A stretch of DNA of 64,000 bases from Streptomyces sp. NRRL F-5126 (GCF_000721265.1 NZ_JOFZ01000009.1:206013-270012); one strand, 5' to 3'. Shown: positions 25,371 to 34,336, counted from the first letter of the stretch. Numbers and translations: made by a program. The notes: generated by a model from the sequence alone, not told the origin.

Positions 25371-26309
25371 GTGACCGCCGTACCAGCACACGCCCGCGCC
25401 GTACGCTTCGACCACTACGGGGACCGCGACGTGCTGCATGTCGCCGACATCCCCGTCCCCCGCCCCGCCGCCGGCGAGGTCCTCGTCGAGATCAGGGCCG
25501 CGGGGATCAACCCGGGCGAGATCGCCATCCGTACCGGCGCCCTGCACGACCGGTTCCCCGCGACCTTCCCCTCGGGCGAGGGCAGCGACCTCGCCGGCGT
25601 GGTCCTCGAAACCGGCGAGGACGTCACCGGCCTCGCGCCGGGCGACGAGGTACTCGGCTACTCCTGGCAGCGCTCCAGCCACGCCACCCACGCCGCGGTC
25701 CCCGCCACCCAGCTGATCCCCAAACCCGCGGGACTGACCTGGCCCGTGGCGGGCAGCCTCTACGTCGCCGCCTGCACGGCCTGGGCCGCCGTCGACGCGG
25801 TCGGGCCGCGGCCCGGCGAGACAGTCGCCGTCTCCGCCGCCGCCGGCGGGGTCGGCTCGATCGTCGTGCAACTGCTCGCCCTGCGCGGCGCCCGCGTCCT
25901 GGCCATCGCCTCGCCCGCCCGCGCCCCGTGGCTGACGGCCCACGGCGCCGTGCCCGTCCCGTACAGCGACCGGATCGCCGAGGACCTCACCGCCGCTGCC
26001 CCTGACGGCATCGACGCCTTCATCGACCTGTTCGGCCCCCAATACGTGCAGCTCGCCGTCGACCTCGGCATCCCGTCCGACCGCATCGAGACGATCATCT
26101 CCTTCGAGAAGGCCGCGCAGTACGGCGCCAAGACCGCGGGAAGCGCGGACGGCTCCACGCGCGAGGTCCTCAGCGAAATGGCCGAGCACGCGGCGAGCGG
26201 CCGCGTCGAGATCCCCATCGCCGCGACCTACCCGCTCGACCGCGTCCGCGACGCCTTCGCCGAGCTGGAGCAGCGCCACACCCACGGCAAGATCGTGCTC
26301 GTCCCGTAA
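25371..26309 (+). CDS. NADP-dependent quinone oxidoreductase-like protein
   Basis: 312 aa from GTG with AGGAGG upstream. Medium-chain dehydrogenase/reductase lacking zinc ligands: AVRFDHYGDRDVLHVADIPV, EIRAAGINPGEIAIRTGALH, then Rossmann motif TVAVSAAAGGVGSIVVQLLA. Ends ELEQRHTHGKIVLVP. Likely NADPH-linked reduction of quinones or aldehydes under control of the MarR gene before it. Confidence 0.9.
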   Translation: MTAVPAHARAVRFDHYGDRDVLHVADIPVPRPAAGEVLVEIRAAGINPGEIAIRTGALHDRFPATFPSGEGSDLAGVVLETGEDVTGLAPGDEVLGYSWQRSSHATHAAVPATQLIPKPAGLTWPVAGSLYVAACTAWAAVDAVGPRPGETVAVSAAAGGVGSIVVQLLALRGARVLAIASPARAPWLTAHGAVPVPYSDRIAEDLTAAAPDGIDAFIDLFGPQYVQLAVDLGIPSDRIETIISFEKAAQYGAKTAGSADGSTREVLSEMAEHAASGRVEIPIAATYPLDRVRDAFAELEQRHTHGKIVLVP

Positions 26310-26470
26310 GCGGCGACCGCCCCGTACGGGCCGACTGATTCCAGCCATGGCCGCTGGTCAGCCCGGCGGGCGCGAATCCGCCCCGGGAGTGCCCGTGGGG
26401 GGCCGTCGCATCAGTGGGTCCGGAGCTACGATTGGGGCTCTCCAAAGACGCCCCGGAGGTGCCTCCAATC
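26310..26470 (+). promoter_or_regulatory. Leader of the dnaE gene
   Basis: 160 nt with no gene. The ribosome site GGAGG (26455) is followed directly by CCTCC, so it could be masked by a short hairpin. The GTG start is 11 nt after GGAGG. Confidence 0.35.
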
Positions 26471-29400
26471 GTGCCGGATTCCTTCGTTCACCTGCACAAT
26501 CACACCGAGTACTCGATGCTGGACGGGGCCCAGCGCCTCAAGCCGATGTTCACCGAAGTCGCTCGGCAGGGCATGCCTGCCATCGCCATGAGCGACCACG
26601 GCAACATGTTCGGTGCGTACGAGTTCCAGCAGGTGGCCCAGGGGTTCGACACCGTCAAGCCGATCATCGGCATCGAGGCGTACGTGGCGCCCTCCTCGCG
26701 CCGCAACCGCAAACAGGAGTTCTGGGGTCCGGGCGGGCAGCGGGCCATGTCCGACGACGGCGAGGGATCGAAGGACGTCTCCGGCGGCGGCCGGTTCACC
26801 CATATGACGATGTGGGCCCGGAACGTCCAGGGCCTGCGGAACCTGTTCTACCTGTCGACCGAGGCGTCCTACACCGGTCAGTTCCCCGCGGGCAAGCCCC
26901 GCATGGACATGGAGCTCATCGGCGAGCACGCCGAAGGGATCATCGCGACGACGGGCTGCCCGTCCGGCGCGATCCAGACCCGCCTCCGGCTGAACCAGTA
27001 CGACGAGGCCCGGCAGGTCGCCGCGTCCTACCAGGAGATCTTCGGCCGGGAGAACTACTTCCTCGAGCTGATGGACCACGGTCTCGACCTGGAGCGCAAC
27101 GTCCGCGGCGATCTGCTGCGGCTCGCGAAGGACCTGAACATCCCGCTCCTGGCGACCAACGACGCGCACTACGTCCTGGAGGAGCACTCCGACGCCCACG
27201 ACAACCTCCTGTGCATCGGCGTCGGCAAGAACAAGAACGACCCGCGCAGGTTCAGGTTCAACGGGACGGGCTACTACCTGAAGACCGCCGAGCAGATGCG
27301 GGAGCTGTTCTCGGAGCTGCCGGAGGCGTGCGACAACACGCTGCTGATCGCGGAGCGCATCGAGTCCTACGAGGACGTCTTCAACCACAACGACGAGATG
27401 CCGCAGTACCCCGACGTGCCCGAGGGGGAGACACAGGAGTCGTGGCTGCGCAAGGAGGTCCTCAAGGGCCTGGCCATGCGCTACGGCGACCCGATCCCCG
27501 AGCATGTCCTCGAGCGGTTCGAGACCGAGATGACGGTCATCGGCCCGATGGGCTTCTCGTCGTACTTCCTCGTCGTGGCGGACATCTGCCGCCATGCCCG
27601 GGAGAACAAGATCCCGGTCGGGCCCGGCCGTGGTTCCGCGACCGGGTCGATCGTCGCCTACGCCACCCGCATCACGGAGCTGTGCCCGCTGGAGCACGGG
27701 CTGATCTTCGAGAGGTTCCTCAACCCGGAACGCATCAACCCGCCCGACGTCGACCTCGACTTCGACGACCGCCAGCGCGACGCCATGGTCCGCTACGTCG
27801 TGGAGAAGTACGGCGACGAGTACACCGCGCTGGTGAACACGTTCGGCAAGCTCAAGGCGAAGAACGCGATCAAGGACACTTCGCGGCTGATGGGCTACCC
27901 GTTCTCCCACGGTGAGCGCATCACGAAGGCCCTGCCGGGTGACGTGATGGGCAAGTCCATCCCCATCGACGGTGTCTTCAACCCGGAGCACCCGCGCTAC
28001 GGCGAGGCCGGCGAGATCCGGGCGCTGTACGAGGCCGAGCCGGATGTGCGGAAGGTCGTCGACGGCGCGAAGGGCGTCGAGGGCCTGATCCGCAACACGG
28101 GTGTGCACGCCGCGGCGGTCATCCTCTCGAAGGTCAGGCTGACCGACCGGATCCCGCTGCACATGCGGGCCAAGGACGGCGTCAAGATCACCGGCTTCGA
28201 CTACCCCAGTTGCGAGAACATGGGGCTGGTCAAGATGGACTTCCTGGGACTGCGCAACCTGGGCGTCATCGACCATGCGCTCGCCAACATCCGCGAGAAC
28301 CGCGGCGTGCACATCACCACCGACTCGTCGCCCCAGAACGGGGCCCAGGCGATCCCGCTGGACGATGCCGCCACCTACCAGCTCCTCGCCAGGGGTGACA
28401 CGTTCGGGGTGTTCCAGCTCGACGGCGCCGGCATGCGGACGCTGCTCAAGCTCATGGAACCGACCCGGTTCGAAGACATCGCGGCCGCGCTCGCCCTGTA
28501 CCGGCCGGGCCCGATGGCGGCCAACGCGCACACCAACTACGCGCACCGCAAGACCGGTCGCCAGGAGATCGAGCCGATCCACCCGGAGCTGCGCGACGCC
28601 CTGGAGCCGATCCTCGGCAACACGTTCCACCTGCTCATCTACCAAGAGCAGATCATGGCGATCGCGCGGCAGCTCGCGGGCTACACCCTCGGCGGCGCCG
28701 ACCTGCTGCGGCGCGCCATGGGCAAGAAGAAGCCCGAGGTGCTGGCCGCCGAGTGGGAGAAGTTCCACGACGGCATGCGCGGCAACGGGTACTCCGAGGA
28801 GTCCATCAAGGCCCTGTGGGACGTCATGCTGCCGTTCTCCGGCTACGCCTTCAACAAGTCCCACACCGCCGGATACGGCCTGGTGTCGTACTGGACCGCG
28901 TACCTGAAGGCGAACTACCCCGCCGAGTACATGGCCGCTCTGCTGACGTCGGTGGGCGACGACAAGGACAAGGCCGGGCTCTACCTCGCGGACGCCCGCA
29001 AGCTCGGCGTGCAGGTCCTCCAGCCGGACATCAACGAGTCCGTCGCCGACTTCACCGCCATCGGCGAGAACGTCCGCTTCGGCCTGCGCTCCGTACGCAA
29101 CGTCGGTGACGGCGTCATCGAGTCCCTGGTCGCCACCCGCAAGGCGAAGGGGAAGTACGCCTCCTTCCCGGACTTCCTCGACAAGGCCGACGTGGCCGCG
29201 TTGAACAAGAGGGCCGTGGAGTCCCTGATCAAGGCGGGCGCGTTCGACTCGCTCGGCCATTCACGCAAGGGCCTGTCCGCCGCCCACGAACCCGCCATCG
29301 ACTCGGTCATCCCCGTGAAGAAGGCCGCTGCCTTCGGGCAGGACGACCTCTTCGCCGGCCTGGGCGGCGAGGGCACCGACGACGTTCCGTCGTTCGGGCT

Positions 29401-30064
29401 CGACTTCGCGATCGGCGAGGGCGAATGGCCCCGCAAGCAGCTTCTTGCCACCGAGCGGGAAATGCTCGGCCTGTATGTCTCCGCGCACCCTCTCGACGGC
29501 ACCGAGCACATCCTCTCCCGCCACCGGGACAGCACCATCAGCGAACTGGTCGGCTCCGGCCGCACGGAAGGCGTCGTACGGCTGGCCGGCCTGATCACCT
29601 CCGTCGATCGGCGCATGACCAAGCAGGGCAACGCCTGGGCCATCATCAACCTCGCCGACCGCGACGGCGAGATGGAGGTCCTGTTCTTCCCCGCGTCCTA
29701 CCAGCTCGTCCAGCACGCGCTGCTGCCGGACTCCGTCGTCTCCGTACAGGGACGCCTCAACGACCGGGACGGCGCGGTGTCCGTCTTCGGCCAGGAGCTG
29801 GAAGTGATCGACGTGTCCTCGGCCGAGAGCGGAGGCAGGCCGCCCGTCATGCTCGCGTTCCCCTCCCACAAGATCAACGAGCCGTGCGTCGCCGAACTCA
29901 AGCGGATCCTCACCGCCCACCGTGGCGAGAGCCCGGTGCGCATGCGCGTACAGGCTCCGGCGAAGACAGTGATCTACGAGCTCGGCTACACGGTCGACCC
30001 CACGTCCGTGGTCTCCGACATCAAGGGCGCCTTCGGGCCCGACGCGTGGTGCGGCCTGACGTAG
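26471..30064 (+). CDS. dnaE: DNA polymerase III alpha subunit (DnaE type)
   Basis: 1197 aa from GTG (VPDSFVHLHNHTEYSMLDGA). PHP domain at the N-terminus (HNHTEYS, SDHGN). Polymerase catalytic acids in PPDVDLDFDDRQR (Asp426, 428, 430) and KMDFLGLRNL (Asp590); also GPGRGSATGSIVAY and YNFNKSHT-like GYAFNKSHTAGYGL. The C-terminus has OB-fold and tau-binding-like regions. All expected regions are present, so it looks functional. From memory, the housekeeping copy in streptomycetes lies elsewhere, which would make this a second dnaE; the window cannot show that. Confidence 0.93.
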   Translation: MPDSFVHLHNHTEYSMLDGAQRLKPMFTEVARQGMPAIAMSDHGNMFGAYEFQQVAQGFDTVKPIIGIEAYVAPSSRRNRKQEFWGPGGQRAMSDDGEGSKDVSGGGRFTHMTMWARNVQGLRNLFYLSTEASYTGQFPAGKPRMDMELIGEHAEGIIATTGCPSGAIQTRLRLNQYDEARQVAASYQEIFGRENYFLELMDHGLDLERNVRGDLLRLAKDLNIPLLATNDAHYVLEEHSDAHDNLLCIGVGKNKNDPRRFRFNGTGYYLKTAEQMRELFSELPEACDNTLLIAERIESYEDVFNHNDEMPQYPDVPEGETQESWLRKEVLKGLAMRYGDPIPEHVLERFETEMTVIGPMGFSSYFLVVADICRHARENKIPVGPGRGSATGSIVAYATRITELCPLEHGLIFERFLNPERINPPDVDLDFDDRQRDAMVRYVVEKYGDEYTALVNTFGKLKAKNAIKDTSRLMGYPFSHGERITKALPGDVMGKSIPIDGVFNPEHPRYGEAGEIRALYEAEPDVRKVVDGAKGVEGLIRNTGVHAAAVILSKVRLTDRIPLHMRAKDGVKITGFDYPSCENMGLVKMDFLGLRNLGVIDHALANIRENRGVHITTDSSPQNGAQAIPLDDAATYQLLARGDTFGVFQLDGAGMRTLLKLMEPTRFEDIAAALALYRPGPMAANAHTNYAHRKTGRQEIEPIHPELRDALEPILGNTFHLLIYQEQIMAIARQLAGYTLGGADLLRRAMGKKKPEVLAAEWEKFHDGMRGNGYSEESIKALWDVMLPFSGYAFNKSHTAGYGLVSYWTAYLKANYPAEYMAALLTSVGDDKDKAGLYLADARKLGVQVLQPDINESVADFTAIGENVRFGLRSVRNVGDGVIESLVATRKAKGKYASFPDFLDKADVAALNKRAVESLIKAGAFDSLGHSRKGLSAAHEPAIDSVIPVKKAAAFGQDDLFAGLGGEGTDDVPSFGLDFAIGEGEWPRKQLLATEREMLGLYVSAHPLDGTEHILSRHRDSTISELVGSGRTEGVVRLAGLITSVDRRMTKQGNAWAIINLADRDGEMEVLFFPASYQLVQHALLPDSVVSVQGRLNDRDGAVSVFGQELEVIDVSSAESGGRPPVMLAFPSHKINEPCVAELKRILTAHRGESPVRMRVQAPAKTVIYELGYTVDPTSVVSDIKGAFGPDAWCGLT

Positions 30065-30116
30065 CGGGGAACACGCCCCGGTCGCGCGGGCACAGCGGTC
30101 CTGGCATGGCGCCGGA

Positions 30117-31592
30117 TCACCGGTAGAGGTCCGCTGCCTCGACCAGGACGACACCGGGGTCGGTGGCAGCGCGGTCGCGGAGGTCGTCAGTGAACCCGGT
30201 CGCGCTGTAGCAGACCAGACGTGCGTCAGCGGCACCGTAGCGCTCCTGGGCAGTCAGGAGCGCACGGATCCGGGTGAGACGTTCCAGGTGTCCCAGGCCC
30301 ATCACCTCGCCCCATTTCACCTCGCCGATGGCCAGCAGTGGTGAGCGGTTGTCGTCGTCCAGGCCGTAGGCCACGACGTCCAGTTCGTGGCTGGTGCGTC
30401 GGGCCGGGTCGTTGACCGTTCCCGAACCCACCTTGTTGGGCACGTCACCGAACAGGTCGTCAGGGGCGAAGTACCGGGTCCAGTGGCGGCACACGTGTTC
30501 CAGGTGCGGGCCCAGGATGTTGCCGATGTAGCGACGTTGCGCACGTTCCCACAGGCGGCGTGCGTCGCGGGTGTGTTCCAGGTCGGACCAGATCGGGCGC
30601 ATGACGGCGTGGTAGAAGGCGACCAGGGGTTCGTTGATACGGAAGTTGGTCCGGTTGGCTTTGAAGACGTCGGGTTCCCGGGTGATCAGTCCGCAGTCCT
30701 CCAAGACGGTGAGCGGGTGGGCGAGATCGCTGGACTTGCGTCCCAGGTAGGAGGCGATGCCGCCGCGGTTGGCGTTGCCGCCCGCGATGGCTGCGAGGAC
30801 CGAGTGGTACAGGCCGGCATCGCGCAGGTCCGGCTCGTCGGCCAGGAGATAGCGGGCTTCGCGGAACAGCGGGCTGGTCGGAGACAGCACCGTGCGCAGA
30901 ACCCAGGAATCGAAGTCCTCCGGGCCGACAGGGACGTCGTCGCGGACGAACTCGCGGCGGTAGGCCGGGGTGCCGCCGACGATCGCGTTGACCTTCAACG
31001 CGGTGACAGGGTCGACCACCCCCCAGAATTCGGCGGCGAGCCGGTGGTCCAGCGTGGGCACCACAAGCTCCAGGGCCGCTCGCCCCCGCAGCGGTGCGTT
31101 GCCGCTGAGGAGACGCCCCATGAAAGACATGGCCGACCCGCACAGCAAAAGCCGCGCCCGGCTCTGGTCGCGCTCCACGCGCAGGGGGGCCAGCGCATTT
31201 TGGATGATCGAGGGCAGTCGCGGGTTGGCGCGGGCCAGGTAGGGGAACTCGTCGATCACCACCGGGACCGGGCGCTCGCGACCCAGGGCCAGCAACGCAT
31301 CCACGACTTGACGCCAGTCGGCGAAGGACAGCGGCGCGGGTGAGCCCAGGTGATCCCCGATCGCGGCGCCGATCTGCCGCAGCGACTCGCCGTCGGTCGC
31401 CTCCTCCGCCGCGAAGTAGAAGCCCCCTGTCGCCCGGCACAGCGCTCGCAGGAGGAACGTCTTGCCCTGCCGCCGGCGCCCCGAGACCACCCCCAGGGTC
31501 GCGCCCGAAGCCTCGTCGGTGGCGAAGGCCGACAGGGCGCCCCACTCGCGCTCGCGGTCGAACATCTCCATGGGGCGAGGCAATGTGGCCAC
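30117..31592 (-). CDS. ATPase_2/DUF234 family ATPase
   Basis: About 491 aa from GTG (VATLPRPMEMFDREREWGAL) after a GAGGAG site; in-frame ATGs upstream lie inside a palindrome. N-terminal P-loop ATPase of the archaeal ATPase_2 group: Walker A SGRRRQGKT (~37-45), Walker B VPVVIDEFPYLAR. The C-terminal part has a winged helix (IASYLGRKSSDLAHPLTVLE) and a DUF234-type domain with HELDVVAY and IGEVKWGE, resembling restriction-endonuclease-like D-ExK. Suggests an ATP-dependent nuclease or DNA-associated switch; function is unproven. Confidence 0.85.
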   Translation of the reverse strand: MATLPRPMEMFDREREWGALSAFATDEASGATLGVVSGRRRQGKTFLLRALCRATGGFYFAAEEATDGESLRQIGAAIGDHLGSPAPLSFADWRQVVDALLALGRERPVPVVIDEFPYLARANPRLPSIIQNALAPLRVERDQSRARLLLCGSAMSFMGRLLSGNAPLRGRAALELVVPTLDHRLAAEFWGVVDPVTALKVNAIVGGTPAYRREFVRDDVPVGPEDFDSWVLRTVLSPTSPLFREARYLLADEPDLRDAGLYHSVLAAIAGGNANRGGIASYLGRKSSDLAHPLTVLEDCGLITREPDVFKANRTNFRINEPLVAFYHAVMRPIWSDLEHTRDARRLWERAQRRYIGNILGPHLEHVCRHWTRYFAPDDLFGDVPNKVGSGTVNDPARRTSHELDVVAYGLDDDNRSPLLAIGEVKWGEVMGLGHLERLTRIRALLTAQERYGAADARLVCYSATGFTDDLRDRAATDPGVVLVEAADLYR

Positions 31593-31619
31593 GAGACCGG
31601 CCTCCTCAGTAGGGGAAAT

Positions 31620-31641
31620 TACCATGTCTATAGTTATGGTA
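31620..31641. promoter_or_regulatory. 22-bp palindrome before the ATPase gene
   Basis: TACCAT and ATGGTA flank a central CTATAG with 2 nt on each side. It is AT-rich and lies 28 nt upstream of the chosen GTG. A probable operator or promoter core. Confidence 0.65.
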
Positions 31642-31690
31642 GCAGTGGACATGCAAATACCCATCGCCGTCCCGGCCTGCCGGTAGTACC

Positions 31691-31722
31691 GCGCCTGTGG
31701 CGGGGGCTCCCGCTACAGGCGC
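31691..31722 (-). terminator. 14-bp stem terminator downstream of small peptide
   Basis: GCGCCTGTGGCGGG pairs with CCCGCTACAGGCGC (one G-T wobble) around GGCT. The stem overlaps the stop codon of the small ORF at 31713 and follows leftward genes. Confidence 0.7.
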
Positions 31723-31856
31723 TTCACGGGCCCGGTGGCGACGATCCTGACGTCCAGGTCGAGCATTTCGGTGCTGATGGCACGGTCCTGCCACATGGGG
31801 CGCATGACGCCGCCACGCCCCTTCGGCGGTCCCCGGCCATTCCCGCACGCGGGCAT
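31713..31856 (-). CDS. 47-aa peptide resembling an FxLD lanthipeptide leader
   Basis: The peptide ends MWQDRAISTEMLDLDVRIVA then TGPVKRL. The segment LDLDVRIV resembles the conserved FxLD leader motif (F-x-L-D-V-R-V/I-V) of a Streptomyces lanthipeptide family. Such precursors continue into a Cys/Thr/Ser-rich core; here a TAG follows at once, and no Cys core is in frame. No LanB/LanC-like gene is nearby. It could be a decayed precursor, a leader-only relative, or coincidence. The start codon at 31856 is uncertain. Confidence 0.4.
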   Translation of the reverse strand: MPACGNGRGPPKGRGGVMRPMWQDRAISTEMLDLDVRIVATGPVKRL

Positions 31857-32038
31857 CGCGCATCACATGCGGAGTTCTGGTGACAGCCCAGACCCGGGCG
31901 GCAGGGCCCTTCGCCCTTGCTGACTGTGTATGCCAACTGGGCAAGCGGCGTTGTCACATGGCTCAAGCAGTGGGCGTGGCACCGTTCGGTGGTTCATTCG
32001 TGCCGTGGAGCGGTGCGTCGTCGCGGTCCCGGCGGCCA
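31857..32038. other. Short gap upstream of small peptide
   Basis: No supported gene. It may contain the promoter of the small leftward ORF; the sequence TTGCCCAGTTGGCA (minus strand, near 31930) resembles a half-operator. Confidence 0.4.
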
Positions 32039-32620
32039 TCACGGCTTCACCGCTGACATGCGAAAGGTGCACCACGTCGTCGTGCCGTTGTCGCTGACAC
32101 CCCAGCCGCTTGAGAGCGCAGCAATGAGGAACAGGCCACGGCCCGATACGTCGTCGTCGCCGGCGACGCGCAGTTCGGCGGGGACTGGATTGCTGTCGGA
32201 CACTTCTACATGCACGTCGTCTGCGCTGTACCGAACCCGCAGAGCGATGTCGCCATGACCGTGCTGGACCGAGTTGGTGACGAGTTCGGAGATGGCGAGC
32301 ACGATGTCCTCGGCCTGCGAGTCGGGCACGCTCCACATTCGCAAGTGAGCCCGGGTGATGCGCCGGACACCGGAGACCTGGGACCTGTCAGGGGCGAACG
32401 CGACCGAGAAGCCGCGGAGCAACTGTGTCTGCGGCTCTGCGGCGGCCCTGGTGTAGATCACCGCGCACGGCGCCGGTTGTTCACCGCAGCAGCCTTCAGT
32501 CGTCACCAGGGCGGCGGAGGCCAGGTGATACATGGTCGGGTCGATCTGCGCCTCGCACTCGCCCAGGGCAAGTGGGTCATCCATCATGGTGGACGCTTCG
32601 GGATCAAGTCGCTGGCGCAT
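32039..32620 (-). CDS. ATP-binding protein (RsbW-like HATPase)
   Basis: About 193 aa; ATG at 32620 has GAGG 6 nt upstream, with ATGs at 32587 and 32584 as alternatives. A HATPase_c_2 domain at the C-terminus carries an N box (EDIVLAISELVTNSVQHGHG), G1 (VSDSNP) and GRGLFLI. Its relatives are anti-sigma-factor-like kinases and abaA-type proteins. It lies next to an XRE/DUF5753 regulator and a DUF397 gene, a trio repeated many times in Streptomyces genomes. Confidence 0.85.
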   Translation of the reverse strand: MRQRLDPEASTMMDDPLALGECEAQIDPTMYHLASAALVTTEGCCGEQPAPCAVIYTRAAAEPQTQLLRGFSVAFAPDRSQVSGVRRITRAHLRMWSVPDSQAEDIVLAISELVTNSVQHGHGDIALRVRYSADDVHVEVSDSNPVPAELRVAGDDDVSGRGLFLIAALSSGWGVSDNGTTTWCTFRMSAVKP

Positions 32621-32707
32621 TACTGGCCTCAGTTCGTCGTGGGGTGTTGCCGGTGACGCGGGTCGGTACCTTGGCAGCGCCGCCCCGACGGAGGCCGGCC
32701 CGCACAC

Positions 32708-32954
32708 AGTTGCGAGGGCACACCTCCAGGACTGGCGTGAACGGCGTTCCCGATCTGTCCCTCAACCACGGTGGCGCATGTGCGATTTACTGTGCAAGAG
32801 CAACGGCGAAAGCCTTAAAATTGGCAATTGCCCAAGCACAGGCAAGGGGTTGTTCAGCGGGGTACAAGGGGTGGGACACTCAGGAGCACGACCCGCCGTG
32901 ACGCCGGGCATGACATGTGTTGGGCACCGACAGGGCAGGCGAGAGGGTTAGACA
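32708..32954. promoter_or_regulatory. Divergent promoter region of XRE/ATP-binding cluster
   Basis: No gene. It is less GC-rich than its surroundings (AAAGCCTTAAAATTGGCAAT near 32810). GGCAATTGCC at 32823-32832 is a perfect 10-bp palindrome and a candidate site for the XRE regulator. Confidence 0.5.
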
Positions 32955-33824
32955 GTGGCAGCTAAGCGTGGCGCGACGTTCCGCCGACGGGAGCTGGGCA
33001 AGGAACTGCGGAAACTCCGGGACAAGAAGGGCGAAACGCTACAAGAGGTCGCCAAGGCCCTGGGCTTCTCCCACACGAAGCTCGCGCGAGTAGAGATCGG
33101 AGAGAACGACCTGCCGCGCGTGAGCGACCTCGAGGCGCTCATCGACCATCTGGACCCGAACCTCCCGAAGGAGGACCTGGAGACGCTTCTCCAACTGCAC
33201 AGGGAATCCCTGAGCAAGGAGCCGTGGACGCCGTACAAGGCGTACATGCCGTCGAAGATGCCGACGTTCCGCGGATTGGAACAGGACGCGACAGTGATGC
33301 GCGCCTGGCAGCCGGCCTTCGTCTTCGGCCTGCTCCAGACGGAGGCGTACGCGCGAACGCTGTACCAGATCGCCAAGCCGGTCGACGAGACGACGAGCGA
33401 GTACATCGAGCAGAACGTTCGGCTTCGGATGGAGCGGAAAGAGTTGATCACTCGCTCGGAAGACGCCCTGGAGCTGCGCGTCATCATGGACGAGACGGCG
33501 GTCCGCCGGATGGTCGGAGGGCCGGAAGTGATGCTCGCCCAGTACGAGGAGATCGTGAAGCTGGGCGAGCTGGACAACGTGACGGTGCAGGTCCTGCCAC
33601 ACGATGTCGTGACGTACCGCGCGGAATCCAACTTCATTCTGCTGGACTTCGCCGAGGCCCTCGACCCTGTCCTGCAGGTAGACATGTGGAACACGATCAG
33701 CGTCACGGACGAGCGGCAAGACGTGCAGCGAAACGTCCGTCGCTTCGACGCGATGCGCGACAGCGCACTGCCCCCGGCCCGAACGGCCGGGTTCCTGCAA
33801 CAACTAGCACGAGAATGGAAGTAG
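32955..33824 (+). CDS. XRE family regulator with DUF5753 domain
   Basis: 289 aa from GTG, SD GAGAGGG 7 nt upstream. HTH at ~13-70 (ETLQEVAKALGFSHTKLARV) and a C-terminal DUF5753 domain (~95-280: RAWQPAFVFGLLQTEAYART; MDETAVRR; VTVQVLPHDV). This is the WhiJ-like architecture. Its stop overlaps the DUF397 gene start by 10 nt. Such pairs are developmental or stress switches in Streptomyces. Confidence 0.94.
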   Translation: MAAKRGATFRRRELGKELRKLRDKKGETLQEVAKALGFSHTKLARVEIGENDLPRVSDLEALIDHLDPNLPKEDLETLLQLHRESLSKEPWTPYKAYMPSKMPTFRGLEQDATVMRAWQPAFVFGLLQTEAYARTLYQIAKPVDETTSEYIEQNVRLRMERKELITRSEDALELRVIMDETAVRRMVGGPEVMLAQYEEIVKLGELDNVTVQVLPHDVVTYRAESNFILLDFAEALDPVLQVDMWNTISVTDERQDVQRNVRRFDAMRDSALPPARTAGFLQQLAREWK

Positions 33825-34036
33825 CCATCAATACCAAGATCATGGCCCACGATGTGGCACCCGAGTCCGACTGGTTCAAGTCGTCCTTCAGCAATGACTC
33901 CGGTGGCGCGTGTGTCGAAATCGCAAGCCTGACCGGCAAGGTCGGGATCCGCGACTCCAAGAACAAGCTCGGCCCGGCGCTCGTCGTGCCGAAGGCCGCC
34001 TGGTGCTCATTCGTCGGCCTGATGCTCTCGGAGTGA
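33815..34036 (+). CDS. DUF397 protein (BldB-like partner)
   Basis: 73 aa with the DUF397 signature: WFKSSFSNDSGGACVEIASL, GIRDSKNKLGPALVVPKAAW. The ATG overlaps the XRE gene by 10 nt, so translation is probably coupled. A second ATG at 33842 is possible. DUF397 proteins are small effectors or antagonists of the adjacent XRE/DUF5753 regulator. Confidence 0.92.
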   Translation: MEVAINTKIMAHDVAPESDWFKSSFSNDSGGACVEIASLTGKVGIRDSKNKLGPALVVPKAAWCSFVGLMLSE

Positions 34037-34051
34037 TGACACAGCGCGAGC

Positions 34052-34089
34052 GGCCCGCCTCCCCAAGGCAGCCTCCGGGGAGGTGGGCC
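34052..34089 (+). terminator. 13-bp stem terminator after DUF397 gene
   Basis: GGCCCGCCTCCCC pairs with GGGGAGGTGGGCC (one G-T wobble) around a 12-nt loop, 16 nt downstream of the DUF397 stop. Confidence 0.8.
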
Positions 34090-34292
34090 CTACTCGTCGC
34101 ACGGCGGCATCCCGTGGGCCAGTGAGCCACTCTCAGGGGGCGCCCGTAGCTCGCTGTGATCGCGAGGCTCGCGTTCGCGGCCCGCGCTGCCGCCGAGCCC
34201 GGGGGTGACCCGGCCGTCCGCGCGGCGCGGACACGGGCCCGGCGCGGGCACGAGCCCGACGCACCCCGCGCGCGGCGCCGCGATTGCCCGGG
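34090..34292. other. Upstream region of ppk
   Basis: With the following ~150 nt this makes a ~350-nt gap before ppk. No gene seen. GCGAG/CTCGC short inverted repeats near 34160. PHO-box-like repeats are listed separately. Confidence 0.4.
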
Positions 34293-34336
34293 CGTCATCT
34301 CGTCGTCACCGTCGGTTCAGACACCCTTGCGATCCT
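34293..34336 (+). promoter_or_regulatory. Putative PHO box upstream of ppk
   Basis: CGTCA, CGTCA, GTTCA and CTTGC start at 34293, 34304, 34315 and 34326, a strict 11-bp period. This is the direct-repeat form bound by PhoP in streptomycetes. It lies ~105 nt upstream of the ppk start. Only the third unit is a perfect GTTCA. Confidence 0.55.

Noticed and set aside
26426..29260. 944-codon open frame antisense to dnaE
   Set aside because: It is the low-complexity antisense shadow that high GC creates opposite real genes; no domain is recognisable and dnaE is clearly coding on the other strand.
31724..31966. 80-codon minus-strand frame
   Set aside because: Lacks protein-like composition and conflicts with the smaller FxLD-like ORF in another frame.
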